Assembly: GCA_017462265.1 (NCBI GenBank)
Contig: JAFTRN010000042.1
Span: 1-64,000, forward strand
Reading direction: 5' to 3'
DNA: 64,000 nt
Source of the DNA: Coprobacter sp.
GTDB lineage: Bacteria > Bacteroidota > Bacteroidia > Bacteroidales > UBA11471
Within the stretch, counting starts at the first letter, position 1; each line of letters opens with the position of its first letter. Below, piece after piece: positions 36,484-47,538 of this stretch. The notes below the pieces were generated by a model. That model was not told the origin of the DNA, searched no databases, and was given only the letters and a program-made list of their open reading frames with translations. The position numbers and the translations under genes are program-made.

Positions 36484-37485
36484 TTATATGTTCTCGCAGA
36501 TGTAGAGGCGGGTTTCGGCACAGAATTCCTCTCCCGGAGCAATCGATTGGAAACCATATGCGTCGGGGTTTGAAAGGTTGGGCGCGTTGATGGCCCAGGT
36601 CTGCGGTTCGGGACAAGCATAGGGCACATTGCCGCCGTTGTTCCAGAAGGTCCAGTATTTGAATTGGTCATCGACCTCGTAGCATACCGACATACCGCTC
36701 TCGGTGTCGGTAACGATAGCGCCGCTGAAAGGCTCGTCGTCGATGAGGAGCGGCTTGTTCACAAGGGCCCACTCCATAGCATTGTCACAGGGCTTGATGC
36801 CGGCTTCGCGTAGCGGTGCGGCGTCGTGATTGAGGGTAAAGACCACCTCGGTAGGCAGTCCGCGCTCATTTATCTCCATCAGGCCATCGACCGACATACG
36901 CAGGCGATAGTTGTCGGCGTTTCCATCGGCGGTGAAAGGAATGTTTATGGGCGTGTGGAATCCCATGCCCACCGGCATATTCTCATTACCGAGATTCACA
37001 AAGATAGTGGCTTGGTGCAAGCCGTCGCTGTCGAGCCTGAATATCATGTGGCAAGAAAATTCGTGGGGGAAATTGTGATATATGGCATCGTTTATGGCGT
37101 TGCAATAGTACACGGCCTCTACCTCGGCGTAGTCGTCGCCCTCCTCGGTGCGGCATACGGTGAAAGGTTCGCTCTTGATAATGCCGTGATGATAGTTGTT
37201 TTGTGCGGGAATGGTGATGGGGTATTGGTATGTACGCCCCTCGAACGTGTATTTACCATCTTCGATGCGGTTGGGCGGGAACAACAAAGGCAGACCATAG
37301 ATTTGCGGACGCTCTTTGAAGTTGGCCATTTCCTCGGCGGTGGGGGTACGCAGTATATTTATACCGGTTGCGATGTGCTTGAGTGTGACAACATTGGCTC
37401 CTACAGAGGGAACCATGACGGCTTCATAACCTCCTGCGGCGAATTGTACGGCAGGCAGACCGTTGAAATCGATTTTTTTGATCAT
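36484..37485 (-). CDS. Aldose 1-epimerase family protein
   Basis: 333-residue galactose-mutarotase-like protein with a beta-sandwich fold. Expected motifs are NNYHHGI (His of the active site), GFHTPINIPF (second His region) and PYACPEPQTWAINAPN near the C-terminus. It may act on free sugars or on sugar phosphates; sequence alone does not decide. It lies alone on the minus strand between mdh and the shared terminator. Confidence 0.9.
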   Translation of the reverse strand: MIKKIDFNGLPAVQFAAGGYEAVMVPSVGANVVTLKHIATGINILRTPTAEEMANFKERPQIYGLPLLFPPNRIEDGKYTFEGRTYQYPITIPAQNNYHHGIIKSEPFTVCRTEEGDDYAEVEAVYYCNAINDAIYHNFPHEFSCHMIFRLDSDGLHQATIFVNLGNENMPVGMGFHTPINIPFTADGNADNYRLRMSVDGLMEINERGLPTEVVFTLNHDAAPLREAGIKPCDNAMEWALVNKPLLIDDEPFSGAIVTDTESGMSVCYEVDDQFKYWTFWNNGGNVPYACPEPQTWAINAPNLSNPDAYGFQSIAPGEEFCAETRLYICENI

Positions 37486-37573
37486 GGTATAGGGTGTTAA
37501 TAATTCTCACCCAAATGTATGAATTTTTTTAATCGTAAATATCACTGATGTCGTAAATTTTAGGTTTTTTCAT

Positions 37574-37602
37574 AAAAAAACGGTTGCACCGGAGTGCAAC
37601 CG
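37574..37602 (-). terminator. Terminator after mdh
   Basis: Stem CGGTTGCAC / GTGCAACCG with a 4-nt loop and, on the minus strand, a run of seven T. Confidence 0.9.
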
Positions 37603-37630
37603 TCGGATATTCTTTCTTGTGAAGTCGAGA

Positions 37631-38560
37631 TTAGAGGTTGAGGGCGGCGTTGGTTTTACGCACGGCTTCGGCACTGGCTTTGAAGAGGGCTTTTTCTTCG
37701 TCGTTGAGTTTGAAATCAACTACTTTTTCCCAACCGGTGCGGCCCAATACTACGGGTACGCCTATGCAGATGTCGCTTTCGCCATATTCGCCTTCGAGAT
37801 ATACGCTGCAAGAAACGATCTTCTTTTGGTCGCGGATAATCGACTCTACTACGTATGCGGCAGCTGCGCCGGGAGCATACCAAGCCGAGGTTCCGAGCAG
37901 TTTGGTGAGGGTTGCACCGCCTACCATGGTGTCGGCAGCCACTTTGGCGAGAGTCTCTTTGTCGAGCAATTCACTGGCGGGAATACCTTTGTAGGTAGCC
38001 AAGCGGGTGAGGGGTATCATGGTGGTGTCGCCGTGTCCGCCTATTACTACGCCTTCGATTTCGTTGGGGTTGGCGTTGAGGGCTTTGCTCAAGTAGCATT
38101 TGAAACGTGAGCTGTCGAGTGCGCCACCCATACCTATAACGCGGTTTTTGGGGAGACCGGTGGTTTTCTGTATGAGGTAGGTCATGGTGTCCATGGGGTT
38201 GCTTACGCACACGATGATAGCATTGGGCGAGTGGGCCAATACATTATCGACAACCGATTTTACGATACCTGCGTTTACACCGATAAGCTCTTCGCGAGTC
38301 ATACCGGGTTTACGGGGAATACCCGAGGTGATAACTACCACGTCGGAACCGGCGGTTTTGGTATAATCGTTGGTTACGCCGTTCACTTTAGAATCGAAAC
38401 CGAGGAGGGTTGCGGTCTGCATCATATCGAGGGCTTTACCTTCGGAAACGCCTTCTTTGATGTCGAGTAATACGACTTCGTCTGCAACTTCGTTGAAAGC
38501 CAATACATTGGCACAAGTAGCGCCTACGTTACCGGCACCTACAACTGTGATTTTTGCCAT
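37631..38560 (-). CDS. mdh: Malate dehydrogenase
   Basis: NAD-dependent interconversion of malate and oxaloacetate. The 309-residue protein is of the LDH-like type. The cofactor loop is VVGAGNVGATCA, substrate-binding Arg lies in TSGIPRKPGMTREEL, and the catalytic His is in GGHGDTTMIPL. In Bacteroidales this enzyme works reductively in the fumarate/succinate branch. It is divergent from gapA, with its own promoter and terminator. Confidence 0.96.
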   Translation of the reverse strand: MAKITVVGAGNVGATCANVLAFNEVADEVVLLDIKEGVSEGKALDMMQTATLLGFDSKVNGVTNDYTKTAGSDVVVITSGIPRKPGMTREELIGVNAGIVKSVVDNVLAHSPNAIIVCVSNPMDTMTYLIQKTTGLPKNRVIGMGGALDSSRFKCYLSKALNANPNEIEGVVIGGHGDTTMIPLTRLATYKGIPASELLDKETLAKVAADTMVGGATLTKLLGTSAWYAPGAAAAYVVESIIRDQKKIVSCSVYLEGEYGESDICIGVPVVLGRTGWEKVVDFKLNDEEKALFKASAEAVRKTNAALNL

Positions 38561-38612
38561 AATTCTATAAATTAAATGTTGTACAATCTCTTTTACAATA
38601 TTATTTCGCAGA

Positions 38613-38620
38613 CAAAGGTA
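38613..38620 (-). promoter_or_regulatory. Promoter -7 box for mdh
   Basis: The minus strand reads TACCTTTG; the leader is about 47 nt. Confidence 0.6.
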
Positions 38621-38854
38621 GTAAGCTTTTTTGTTTATGGAAAAATTTCCGTATTTAATTTTGGTGAAAAATCAATGAAAAAATGATTACTGAGGGCTTA
38701 AAGTTTTTTTGCCATATTACAAATCATAAGGGAAAGGTCTGTTTTGTAAGGTAAAGGTGTCAAAACAGTATATAAGGTGAAAATTTTCAGGGCGATAGGG
38801 AATTTTATGACTTAAATTTTCTAAATAAAAATATGAGAATAAAGATAAAATAGC

Positions 38855-38862
38855 TACCTTTG
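38855..38862 (+). promoter_or_regulatory. Promoter -7 box for gapA
   Basis: TACCTTTG, giving a leader of about 80 nt to the ATG at 38949. A poly-A tract region lies upstream in place of a clear -33 box. Confidence 0.6.
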
Positions 38863-38936
38863 CCCCCGAAAAATCGAAAGTCGGTATCGACTCTCGAACA
38901 AATACGAGAAATAAACGTTATTACATAACCATTTAA

Positions 38937-39956
<1,020 letters not shown>

Positions 39957-39978
39957 TAACTCTTTGTTATATAGCTCG

Positions 39979-40013
39979 ACCGGCAGCCCCTTGAGGGTTG
40001 CCGGTTCTTTTTT
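39979..40013 (+). terminator. Terminator after gapA
   Basis: ACCGGCA...TGCCGGT stem extended by GCCC/GGGT around a CTTGA loop, followed by a T run. Confidence 0.9.
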
Positions 40014-40179
40014 AAGGATATTCACATTCTATAATCTGAAATTGTTGATTTGATATTTATACGTTCGGGTGGCTTATTGGTTATTTGTTTAGATGTTTGG
40101 CGTAAAAGAAAGATTTTGACAACTTATTTTTCATAAGTCGAACTTTTGGATTTGGATATTGCCAGTTTAGATACAAATA

Positions 40180-40211
40180 TTTGAGATGTAACACTTTTTT
40201 ACTTATATTTG
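40180..40211 (+). promoter_or_regulatory. Promoter of the SusCD-ABC operon
   Basis: TTTG at 40180-40183, a 20-nt spacer and TATATTTG at 40204-40211: a full match to the Bacteroidetes consensus at ideal spacing. Transcription from about 40218 leaves a leader of about 24 nt before the ATG at 40242. It is the only promoter I can see for the next eleven genes. Confidence 0.75.
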
Positions 40212-40241
40212 CATGTCTTTTATCGAGAACCTAAACAGATA

Positions 40242-42707
40242 ATGAAAATAATATCTGCCCATAAGACGTGGATTGCTATAGGCCTGTTCGTTTGTGCCTA
40301 TACATTTTCTTTTGCGCAGAATAGTTTGCAAGTACCTCCTTCCGATACCATACCTACATATACAAATGTTTCCGACGATAGAGTGTTGTCGGGCGAGGAG
40401 TTGCGCAAAGTCAGCATCGGAAACTTGTGGAGCGCGATAGTCGCCCTCGAGCCTTCGCTGTTGTCGGGTATGGAGGCTCTTTATGGTGATATGCCGGGTA
40501 TGACGCCGAGCGGGATTGTACAAGGAACGCAAGCGTGGAGTATCGAAGGTGTCGCACAGTCATTCTTGTTGCTTGTAGATGGGACCGAAGTTTCCGATTA
40601 TCAATTCTCTTGCTTGAATATCAATGATGTGGAGCAGGTGATTGTGTATAAAAGTCCGGCATCACTTTCACGCCTTGGCATAGATGGCGGTTGCGGTGCT
40701 ATAGAGGTGATACTGCGAGAGCCCGAAAAGGGGAAGTTGCGTATAAACTATCTGTTCGATGCTCAGTTTCAGTCGGCCGATAAGGCGGTAAGACGAGAGT
40801 CGTCTTATGCAGGACTGTCGGGGCATAATTGGCTTGATGAGCCGTTGCGCATGGGTTTTGCTCATCGCCATAAACTCGACATCAGTGGTGGTGACGACTA
40901 TGTGCGATATAGTTTCTCGGTAGAGGGCGATCCGTCGGGGCAAGGCGTGATGAAAGACGACTACCACAAGACGCTCGGACTGAGCAACTATATATCTTAT
41001 CGAAAAAAGGCGATTTCTATTTCCAATCGGCTCTCCTTTTATCAGACCAAAAACAGTGCTTCGCCTTATGGTACATATGATTATTATCGGACACTTTCAC
41101 CGGAACTGATTCCGACCGGAAACGCGGGTACACCCCTTTCGTTGTTGCCCGACGGCTCGATAAATCCGTTGCATGAGGTATCGACCGGTAGTTTCAATCG
41201 GGATAAAATACATACTATACAAGACCATTTGCGGGTGGAAGTGGCGTTGCCTTGCGACCTATCCCTCGATGGCGCGTTTACCTTTATCCGGGAAACAGCA
41301 CGTAACAATCAGTATGTATCGCCCTCGTCGGGCCGTTATGATGATGTCGAGGCCGGAACATATACAGGTCGTTATGATATAACCCGCGATAATCAATTGT
41401 CGTTTGAGAGCGGTCTCGGACTGACCTATGACAAAACTATAAAATCGCATCATATACAGGCTTTGGGCGAAGTTTCGGTATATAGTAATAAGGTGTATGA
41501 TGAAACCTATGGTGGGGTGGGAATATCTACCGACCGCATGGCGCATATATCATTTACCAAGAGCTATAATATCGAAGAGGCTGCCGTGGCACACCGATAT
41601 TACAATAGGGATATATCGGGAAGATTGTCGGCCTCGTATTCCTATGCCGATCGTTATGGAGCGTCGGCAGGGGTGTCGTTTGAGAAATCGTCGTTGTTGG
41701 CGAGTGAGTCACGTAGGGCAATATTCTATTCTGTAGGTGCCTATTGGAATATTCATAAAGAGGCGTTTATGCACGATGTGGCTTTCGATCGACTGACGTT
41801 GTCTTTTACCCGAGGTACGAGCGGGGGTGTGGGATTTGACGATAACGCCTATACTGTGACGTACGATACGAATGTGGGTAATGAATATATCTACAATTAC
41901 TATCTGATAGGTTCGTCGATAGTGATGATGCCTAATAACCGATTGCGTCATTACACGGTGACACGCAACAATGTGTCACTTGCGGCGCAATATCGCGGCG
42001 TGTCGTTGTCGTTGCTGGGCTATGCCCATCGTACGACCGATATGTCTGTTATCAATCCGTTGCCTTTGGCGACGGGCTATCCCCACACGTTCGATAATGG
42101 CGGTGAATTGACCAATCGAGGCGTGGAATTGTCGGTAGGTGCTGATTTGTTACCCCGGGATAGAGTTTGGTCGTTATACTCCTATATGAGTCTTGCGCAC
42201 AATCGTAATTGCATAACGGAACTTCCGCTTTATTTTGCAAACCTTTATAATACTACGCTGGCCGATAATTATGCCGGTGTGGTATCAGATTATAAAACAC
42301 CCTGTTTTTTGCAAGAAGGTCACTCTGTAACGGAGTTGTATCGTCGCGATGAGGCCGGAACCCTTATCGCCATAGGTTCTACGTCGCCCAAAATACAGGG
42401 AAATTGGGGCATTTCGGCAGCCTATAAGCAGTGGCAAATGAATGTCGTAACGACCTTCTCGGCAGGAGCGGTGGCCTTCAATCCCGATGCAACATCGCCG
42501 GCCGATACGGAATTGAGTAGTAAGGACAATCGGTTTACTTTGCGTACTGTACAAATATCCTATACGTTTGCCCCGTGGAAAATATCCCGATTGCAGTTAT
42601 TGGCATCGGGTGAGAACTTGGCGCGATATACCTCGTCGGTGTATGGATTGGGACGTCTATACCCTTGCGCTCGAACATTTACTTTGTCACTCCGCTTACA
42701 ACTCTGA
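40242..42707 (+). CDS. SusC/RagA-like outer-membrane protein, reduced form
   Basis: 821 residues with a signal peptide (cut after FSFA). A plug-like region (about 45-155) includes LSGEELRKVSIGNL and LLLVDGTEVSDYQFS, then IDGGCGAIEVILRE. A beta barrel with many alternating strands follows and ends SLRLQL. It is about 200-300 residues shorter than a standard SusC, with no carboxypeptidase-like N-terminal domain, and I see no clear TonB box. It may be a partner or accessory channel for the full-length SusC two genes on. The start at 40242 was chosen because the upstream frame overlaps the promoter. Confidence 0.82.
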   Translation: MKIISAHKTWIAIGLFVCAYTFSFAQNSLQVPPSDTIPTYTNVSDDRVLSGEELRKVSIGNLWSAIVALEPSLLSGMEALYGDMPGMTPSGIVQGTQAWSIEGVAQSFLLLVDGTEVSDYQFSCLNINDVEQVIVYKSPASLSRLGIDGGCGAIEVILREPEKGKLRINYLFDAQFQSADKAVRRESSYAGLSGHNWLDEPLRMGFAHRHKLDISGGDDYVRYSFSVEGDPSGQGVMKDDYHKTLGLSNYISYRKKAISISNRLSFYQTKNSASPYGTYDYYRTLSPELIPTGNAGTPLSLLPDGSINPLHEVSTGSFNRDKIHTIQDHLRVEVALPCDLSLDGAFTFIRETARNNQYVSPSSGRYDDVEAGTYTGRYDITRDNQLSFESGLGLTYDKTIKSHHIQALGEVSVYSNKVYDETYGGVGISTDRMAHISFTKSYNIEEAAVAHRYYNRDISGRLSASYSYADRYGASAGVSFEKSSLLASESRRAIFYSVGAYWNIHKEAFMHDVAFDRLTLSFTRGTSGGVGFDDNAYTVTYDTNVGNEYIYNYYLIGSSIVMMPNNRLRHYTVTRNNVSLAAQYRGVSLSLLGYAHRTTDMSVINPLPLATGYPHTFDNGGELTNRGVELSVGADLLPRDRVWSLYSYMSLAHNRNCITELPLYFANLYNTTLADNYAGVVSDYKTPCFLQEGHSVTELYRRDEAGTLIAIGSTSPKIQGNWGISAAYKQWQMNVVTTFSAGAVAFNPDATSPADTELSSKDNRFTLRTVQISYTFAPWKISRLQLLASGENLARYTSSVYGLGRLYPCARTFTLSLRLQL

Positions 42708-42713
42708 TGTAGT

Positions 42714-44195
42714 ATGAAAAAAACGCTGTTATATATATTATCCCTGCTGTTGTTGCTTCCGGCCGTGGCTTGTAGCGATTGGTTCGATGCGCCATCGGAT
42801 GGTGAAACTATTCCCGACCATAAATATTTCAATGACGAGAACGCCTTTTACAACGCTCTTGTGGGGGTATATACTCAACTGCGTGATGCCGACCTGTATG
42901 GAGAGAATCTCACCTTGGGTATGCTCGAATATATGGGACAAAATATGGTGCCGGGCGACGACGAGACTCGCAGTATGAGCGAGTATGACTACGCCTCGTC
43001 CGCCGTGCAAGCCCGTATTTCCACGATTTTGCGGGAGATGTATCGCAACATTACCTCGTGCAATAGGGTCATCGACGAGATAGAGACTACCGATGTCGTG
43101 TTTTATAACACCGGACAGAAAGAGATTATCACCGGCGAATTGTATGCCTTGCGTGCAGCCCTGCATTTCGATTTGGTGCGCCTGTTCCATCCGGCTTATA
43201 GTGTAAACGCCTCTTTCGTAGGACTATCCTACGAGACCACTTTCGGTACATCGGTGGGCGCTCCGCTGACTACAACGGAGATACTCGACCTTATAATACA
43301 TGATATGACCTATGCGGCGACATTGCTACAAAAGTACGACCCTGTGGTGACGGGAAAAGGCAGCTATATCGCGTCGCCGGGAGAAATCGATAGTCGCACA
43401 CGCACGTTTTATCTCAATTATTATGCGGTGACGGCTCTGCTTGCGCGTATATATATGTATAAGGGCGATTATACCAATGCCTATATATATGCCGATGAAA
43501 CCTTCAAGCATATTCGCAATCTGGCGACAAACGCGCAGATATTCTACTACGTGTCGCCGGGTAAATACATCAGCGACTTCTGCTTCTCACGCGAGCATAT
43601 ATGGGGTATCGCATCACTGCCCGATGGTTTTACAGCACTTTCTGATACCTTGTTTTCCTCTCGCAAGATAAGGGTGCGTGCCGATGTGGCGGCGATCTAT
43701 CCCGATGTGAATGATACCCGTTTCAGAGAGTGGTTTACCCGCCAAAGCGATGCCTCCTATACATTACAACACAAGTTTGGCGCGAGCACCCTGCTTACCG
43801 ACTATGTAACCAATACCAGTGGTACGGCCACCGATCTGCCGGCACGTATTCCGGTTATAAAGATGGGTGAAGTGGCCCTTATTGCCGCTGAGTCGCTCAA
43901 TGAACAAAACAATCCCACCGAGGCAGCCGAATGGCTTATCGAGATGCAAAGCTCTAAGCGAAACAGCATCGTGACCGAGATGAAGACTGCCGGACAACTG
44001 ACGGTGGAGAATATACGTGAGGCTATTCGTGATGAGTATCACCGGGAATTTTTCGGCGAGGGTCAGCTCTTCTATTATCATAAGAGAATGAATGACAAGA
44101 CTATCTCCTCTTGTGTCGGCGAAGAAATCACAATGACTGCCGACAAATATACATTCCCGATACCGACTACAACATACAAGGAGGAGACTGAGTAG
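42714..44195 (+). CDS. SusD/RagB-family surface lipoprotein (first)
   Basis: 493 residues with lipobox Cys at about residue 20 (LPAVACSDWFD). The N-terminal helical TPR-like units and the block YFNDENAFYNALVGVYTQL are typical of SusD. Near the end EAIRDEYHREFFGEGQLFYY is the conserved family signature. SusD proteins form a lid on their SusC partner and capture ligand at the surface. It starts 6 nt after the reduced SusC and ends directly against the next SusC (no gap). Confidence 0.93.
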   Translation: MKKTLLYILSLLLLLPAVACSDWFDAPSDGETIPDHKYFNDENAFYNALVGVYTQLRDADLYGENLTLGMLEYMGQNMVPGDDETRSMSEYDYASSAVQARISTILREMYRNITSCNRVIDEIETTDVVFYNTGQKEIITGELYALRAALHFDLVRLFHPAYSVNASFVGLSYETTFGTSVGAPLTTTEILDLIIHDMTYAATLLQKYDPVVTGKGSYIASPGEIDSRTRTFYLNYYAVTALLARIYMYKGDYTNAYIYADETFKHIRNLATNAQIFYYVSPGKYISDFCFSREHIWGIASLPDGFTALSDTLFSSRKIRVRADVAAIYPDVNDTRFREWFTRQSDASYTLQHKFGASTLLTDYVTNTSGTATDLPARIPVIKMGEVALIAAESLNEQNNPTEAAEWLIEMQSSKRNSIVTEMKTAGQLTVENIREAIRDEYHREFFGEGQLFYYHKRMNDKTISSCVGEEITMTADKYTFPIPTTTYKEETE

Positions 44196-47100
44196 ATGAA
44201 GACGCGGGCACTATGTATTCTGTTGATAATCTTGTTGGGCGGACTATTCTTCCCGACAGGAGAGGCTTACGCGCAAAAATACATTTCGTTGTACGTACAA
44301 GACAAGCCGTTGGGCGATGCTCTTATAGCTGTGCGTAACTTGTCGGGGTATAACCTATATGTATCGCCGATGGTCGATGTGGAAAAACCGGTATCGGTGA
44401 CGGCCAATCATGTGGAATTATTGACACTTCTGAATTCGTTGGACCGCACCCTGTCGTATAAAATCATTGACAAAACGATAGTGATTACCCCTAAAAATCA
44501 CCCCTTATCAGACAACAGATTATATGGTGTGGTGGTCGATGAGGATAATCTCCCGGCCATAGGTGTAGTGGTGCAGTGTGCCGGTGGCGCGACTGTGACC
44601 GATGGCGATGGCCGCTTCGAACTGCCTCTTACAGCCGAGGCCGAAATGTTGTCGGTGTCGTTTATAGGCTATCGCAAAGAGCGTATATCCATCGATGGAA
44701 AACATTTTCATACCATACACCTTGTACCCGAAGCCAATGAGCTCGAAGACGTGGTAGTGACCGGATATGCTCCGAAAGCCAAAAACAGTTTTACCGGTAC
44801 GGCAGTGCAGGTAAAAGGCGAAGAGCTGAGAATGATTAATAACAGCAGTTTCTTTGATGCGTTGAAAGTCTTTGACCCCTCATTCAAGACGGTCGATACC
44901 CGGGGAATGTTTGGCTCGGATCCCAATCATGTGCCGTCGCAAATCGAAATTCGCGGACAAAACAGTTTCCCCGATATATCGGAAAGCAACCTCAAAACCG
45001 AGACCAGCCTGCCTGTCTTTATCCTCGATGGATTCGAGGTGAGCGTGGAAAAAATCTACGACCTCGATATGAATCGCATACAGAGTGTGACGATATTGAA
45101 AGATGCGTCGGCATCGGCAATCTATGGTTCGCGAGCAGCCAACGGCGTGATTGTTATCGAGAGCAAAAGTCCCGAGGCCGGCAAATTGCAGGTGAGTTAT
45201 TCGCTTACAGCCGGTATGCAGATTCCCGACCTTACCTCGTACAACCTGATGAATGCGGCAGAGGTGTTGGAGTTCCAGCAAGCCGCCGGTGTGTTCGATG
45301 CCTATGTGGCAGGACAAGACCCCGGTACTCGCCTTAACTCTTACAATGTGATAAAGAAGGAGATTATGAGCGGAACCGATACCTATTGGTTGTCGAAACC
45401 CCTTCGTGTCGGACTACAGCATAAACATTCCCTTATCATCGATGGCAGTGTGAACAATGCCGAGAAAGAAACAGGCAATGTGCGTTACTCGGTAAACTTG
45501 GCTTTCGGTCAGAATAATGGCGTGATGAGAGGTTCGGATCGTACGACCTACGAGGCCGGTACCAAATTGATATACAACAGCAAAAAGCTGTATGTTACCA
45601 ATGATTTGCAGTTCAGTATGGTCAATAGCAGTGAGTCGCCTTACGGAACCTTCTCGAATTACACACAGGCGTTGCCCTATCATCGCGAGAAAGATGAGAA
45701 TGGCGATTATTACCGCTATCTGTCGTTGGCCAACGTTGCTCCCGCAGGAATGAGTCTGGGTATATTGGCACAACAGCGCTCGCCAATGTATGAGGCAAAG
45801 TATCTCAATTCCTATTCGGTAAAAGAGAATTACAATATCAGCAACCGCACCAGCGTAAATTGGGAAGTGTTTTCCGACTTGCGTATTCGGGCCAATTTTG
45901 CCGTCAATTACGATGTGAATCGCACCGATGCGTTCGTGTCGCCATTGAGTTATACCTATACCAATACCAGCGACAACTCATCGACATCGCCGAGCGTATT
46001 ATATTCCCGGGGTAAATACAGCCTGAGTAATAGTAACTTGTTGGGTTACGATGGCAATATAGTCATATCCTACTCTCATTCGTTCGGGGTGCACGATTTG
46101 CAGGCGATATTGGGCGGAGAGGTAAGTCAGGACGATTACGATAGCGACGGATATAACCTGACGGGCTTTTTGGGCGATGCGCTCGACTATCTCTCGTATG
46201 GCATACAGTATGAGCTGTACGGCCGTCCGTCGGGTAGTGAAAACTTGGTGCGTAATGCCGGTGCGTTTACCAATATCAACTATTCATACGACAATCGTTA
46301 CCTCGTGGATCTTACCGGTCGCATCGATGGTTCATCGGTTTATGGAAAAAATCAGCAGACCGCGCCCTATTGGTCGGTAGGTTTCAGATGGAACGCGCAT
46401 AATGAGAAATTTTTGAAAGGTAATGAGATTGTGCAAAAGCTGGCCTTGCGTGCCAATATCGGAACGACCGGAAATCAGAATTATTCCAAAAATCAAGCGA
46501 CCAGTCTCTATACTTACCTTACCTCGGTGTATGGAGGCTATTTCGGAGCGTTGATAACGACCTTGGGTAATCCCGATTTGAAGGGGCAGCTCACCTTCAA
46601 TCGCAACATCGGTGTAGAAGGTACATTGTTCAAAAACAAACTCAACCTCGACTTCAACTACTATTACAACACCACAGAGGGCAACCTTACCGATATATCC
46701 ATCGCGCCCTCTATCGGCTTCGACTCGTACAAGACCAATATGGGCAATCTCACCAATCAGGGTGCGGAGTTCAGCATCAGTTATGTGCCTGTGCGCACAA
46801 AGGATATGACACTCAATTTCACGCTGAATGGCGCGCACAATAGCAATAAAATCACGAAAATATCGGATACGTTGCGCAAATACAACGAGCAGATAAGCGC
46901 CGAGGCCGAGGAGGGTACGGCCAATGTGTTCCTATTCAAGGAGGGCGAGTCGATGAATACTATCTATGCCGTACGCAGTCTCGGTATCGACCCCGGAACG
47001 GGTAAAGAAATATACCTTACCAAAGATGGCGAGAAAACCTACACTTGGAACTCGGTCGACCAAGTACCTGTGGGGGTGAACGAACCGACATTGCAGGGTT

Positions 47101-47534
47101 ATATGGGGGCGAATTTCAGGTACAAAGCTTGGGAGTTGGGCGCTACGTTCAATTACTCATTCGGAGCGGATAAATACAATTACACGCTGCACGAGAAGAT
47201 AGAAAATGTCGATTATATGGTCAATAACGACCGACGTGCATTGACCGAACGCTGGAAACAACCCGGCGATATAGCTCGCTATAAGGCGATAAACGATAAC
47301 AGTGTGACACGCTCTACCTCTCGCTTTGTGCAACGCGAGCGATTGCTGAGCCTCACCTCGGTGCGCCTGAGTTACACCCTGCCTCGGGAGATATTGCGAG
47401 GTAAAAGCCTTTCGATGTTGAAATTGGCGGTGACTTGCAATGAGATATTTTATTGTTCCACCATCAAGCAGGAGCGTGGATTGTCGTACCCGTTTGCCCG
47501 CTCGGTCAATTTCTCGGCATACATAAATTTCTAA
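44196..47534 (+). CDS. SusC/RagA TonB-dependent receptor with STN domain
   Basis: 1112-residue outer-membrane receptor. Order: signal peptide (to about residue 27), STN domain (about 28-105, ISLYVQDKPLGDALIAVRNL onward), carboxypeptidase-regulatory-like beta domain (about 108-175), a TonB-box-like stretch near VVVTGYAP, plug with FILDGFEVSVEKIYDLDMNR and AIYGSRAANGVIVI, then the barrel ending NFSAYINF. STN domains usually contact an anti-sigma factor of the FecR type, yet no such gene is visible here. Confidence 0.95.
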   Translation: MKTRALCILLIILLGGLFFPTGEAYAQKYISLYVQDKPLGDALIAVRNLSGYNLYVSPMVDVEKPVSVTANHVELLTLLNSLDRTLSYKIIDKTIVITPKNHPLSDNRLYGVVVDEDNLPAIGVVVQCAGGATVTDGDGRFELPLTAEAEMLSVSFIGYRKERISIDGKHFHTIHLVPEANELEDVVVTGYAPKAKNSFTGTAVQVKGEELRMINNSSFFDALKVFDPSFKTVDTRGMFGSDPNHVPSQIEIRGQNSFPDISESNLKTETSLPVFILDGFEVSVEKIYDLDMNRIQSVTILKDASASAIYGSRAANGVIVIESKSPEAGKLQVSYSLTAGMQIPDLTSYNLMNAAEVLEFQQAAGVFDAYVAGQDPGTRLNSYNVIKKEIMSGTDTYWLSKPLRVGLQHKHSLIIDGSVNNAEKETGNVRYSVNLAFGQNNGVMRGSDRTTYEAGTKLIYNSKKLYVTNDLQFSMVNSSESPYGTFSNYTQALPYHREKDENGDYYRYLSLANVAPAGMSLGILAQQRSPMYEAKYLNSYSVKENYNISNRTSVNWEVFSDLRIRANFAVNYDVNRTDAFVSPLSYTYTNTSDNSSTSPSVLYSRGKYSLSNSNLLGYDGNIVISYSHSFGVHDLQAILGGEVSQDDYDSDGYNLTGFLGDALDYLSYGIQYELYGRPSGSENLVRNAGAFTNINYSYDNRYLVDLTGRIDGSSVYGKNQQTAPYWSVGFRWNAHNEKFLKGNEIVQKLALRANIGTTGNQNYSKNQATSLYTYLTSVYGGYFGALITTLGNPDLKGQLTFNRNIGVEGTLFKNKLNLDFNYYYNTTEGNLTDISIAPSIGFDSYKTNMGNLTNQGAEFSISYVPVRTKDMTLNFTLNGAHNSNKITKISDTLRKYNEQISAEAEEGTANVFLFKEGESMNTIYAVRSLGIDPGTGKEIYLTKDGEKTYTWNSVDQVPVGVNEPTLQGYMGANFRYKAWELGATFNYSFGADKYNYTLHEKIENVDYMVNNDRRALTERWKQPGDIARYKAINDNSVTRSTSRFVQRERLLSLTSVRLSYTLPREILRGKSLSMLKLAVTCNEIFYCSTIKQERGLSYPFARSVNFSAYINF

Positions 47535-47538
47535 CGCT

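Noticed and set aside
38630-38850. Replication origin in the AT-rich mdh/gapA gap
   Set aside because: No cluster of DnaA boxes is visible and the position between two strong metabolic promoters explains the AT tracts.
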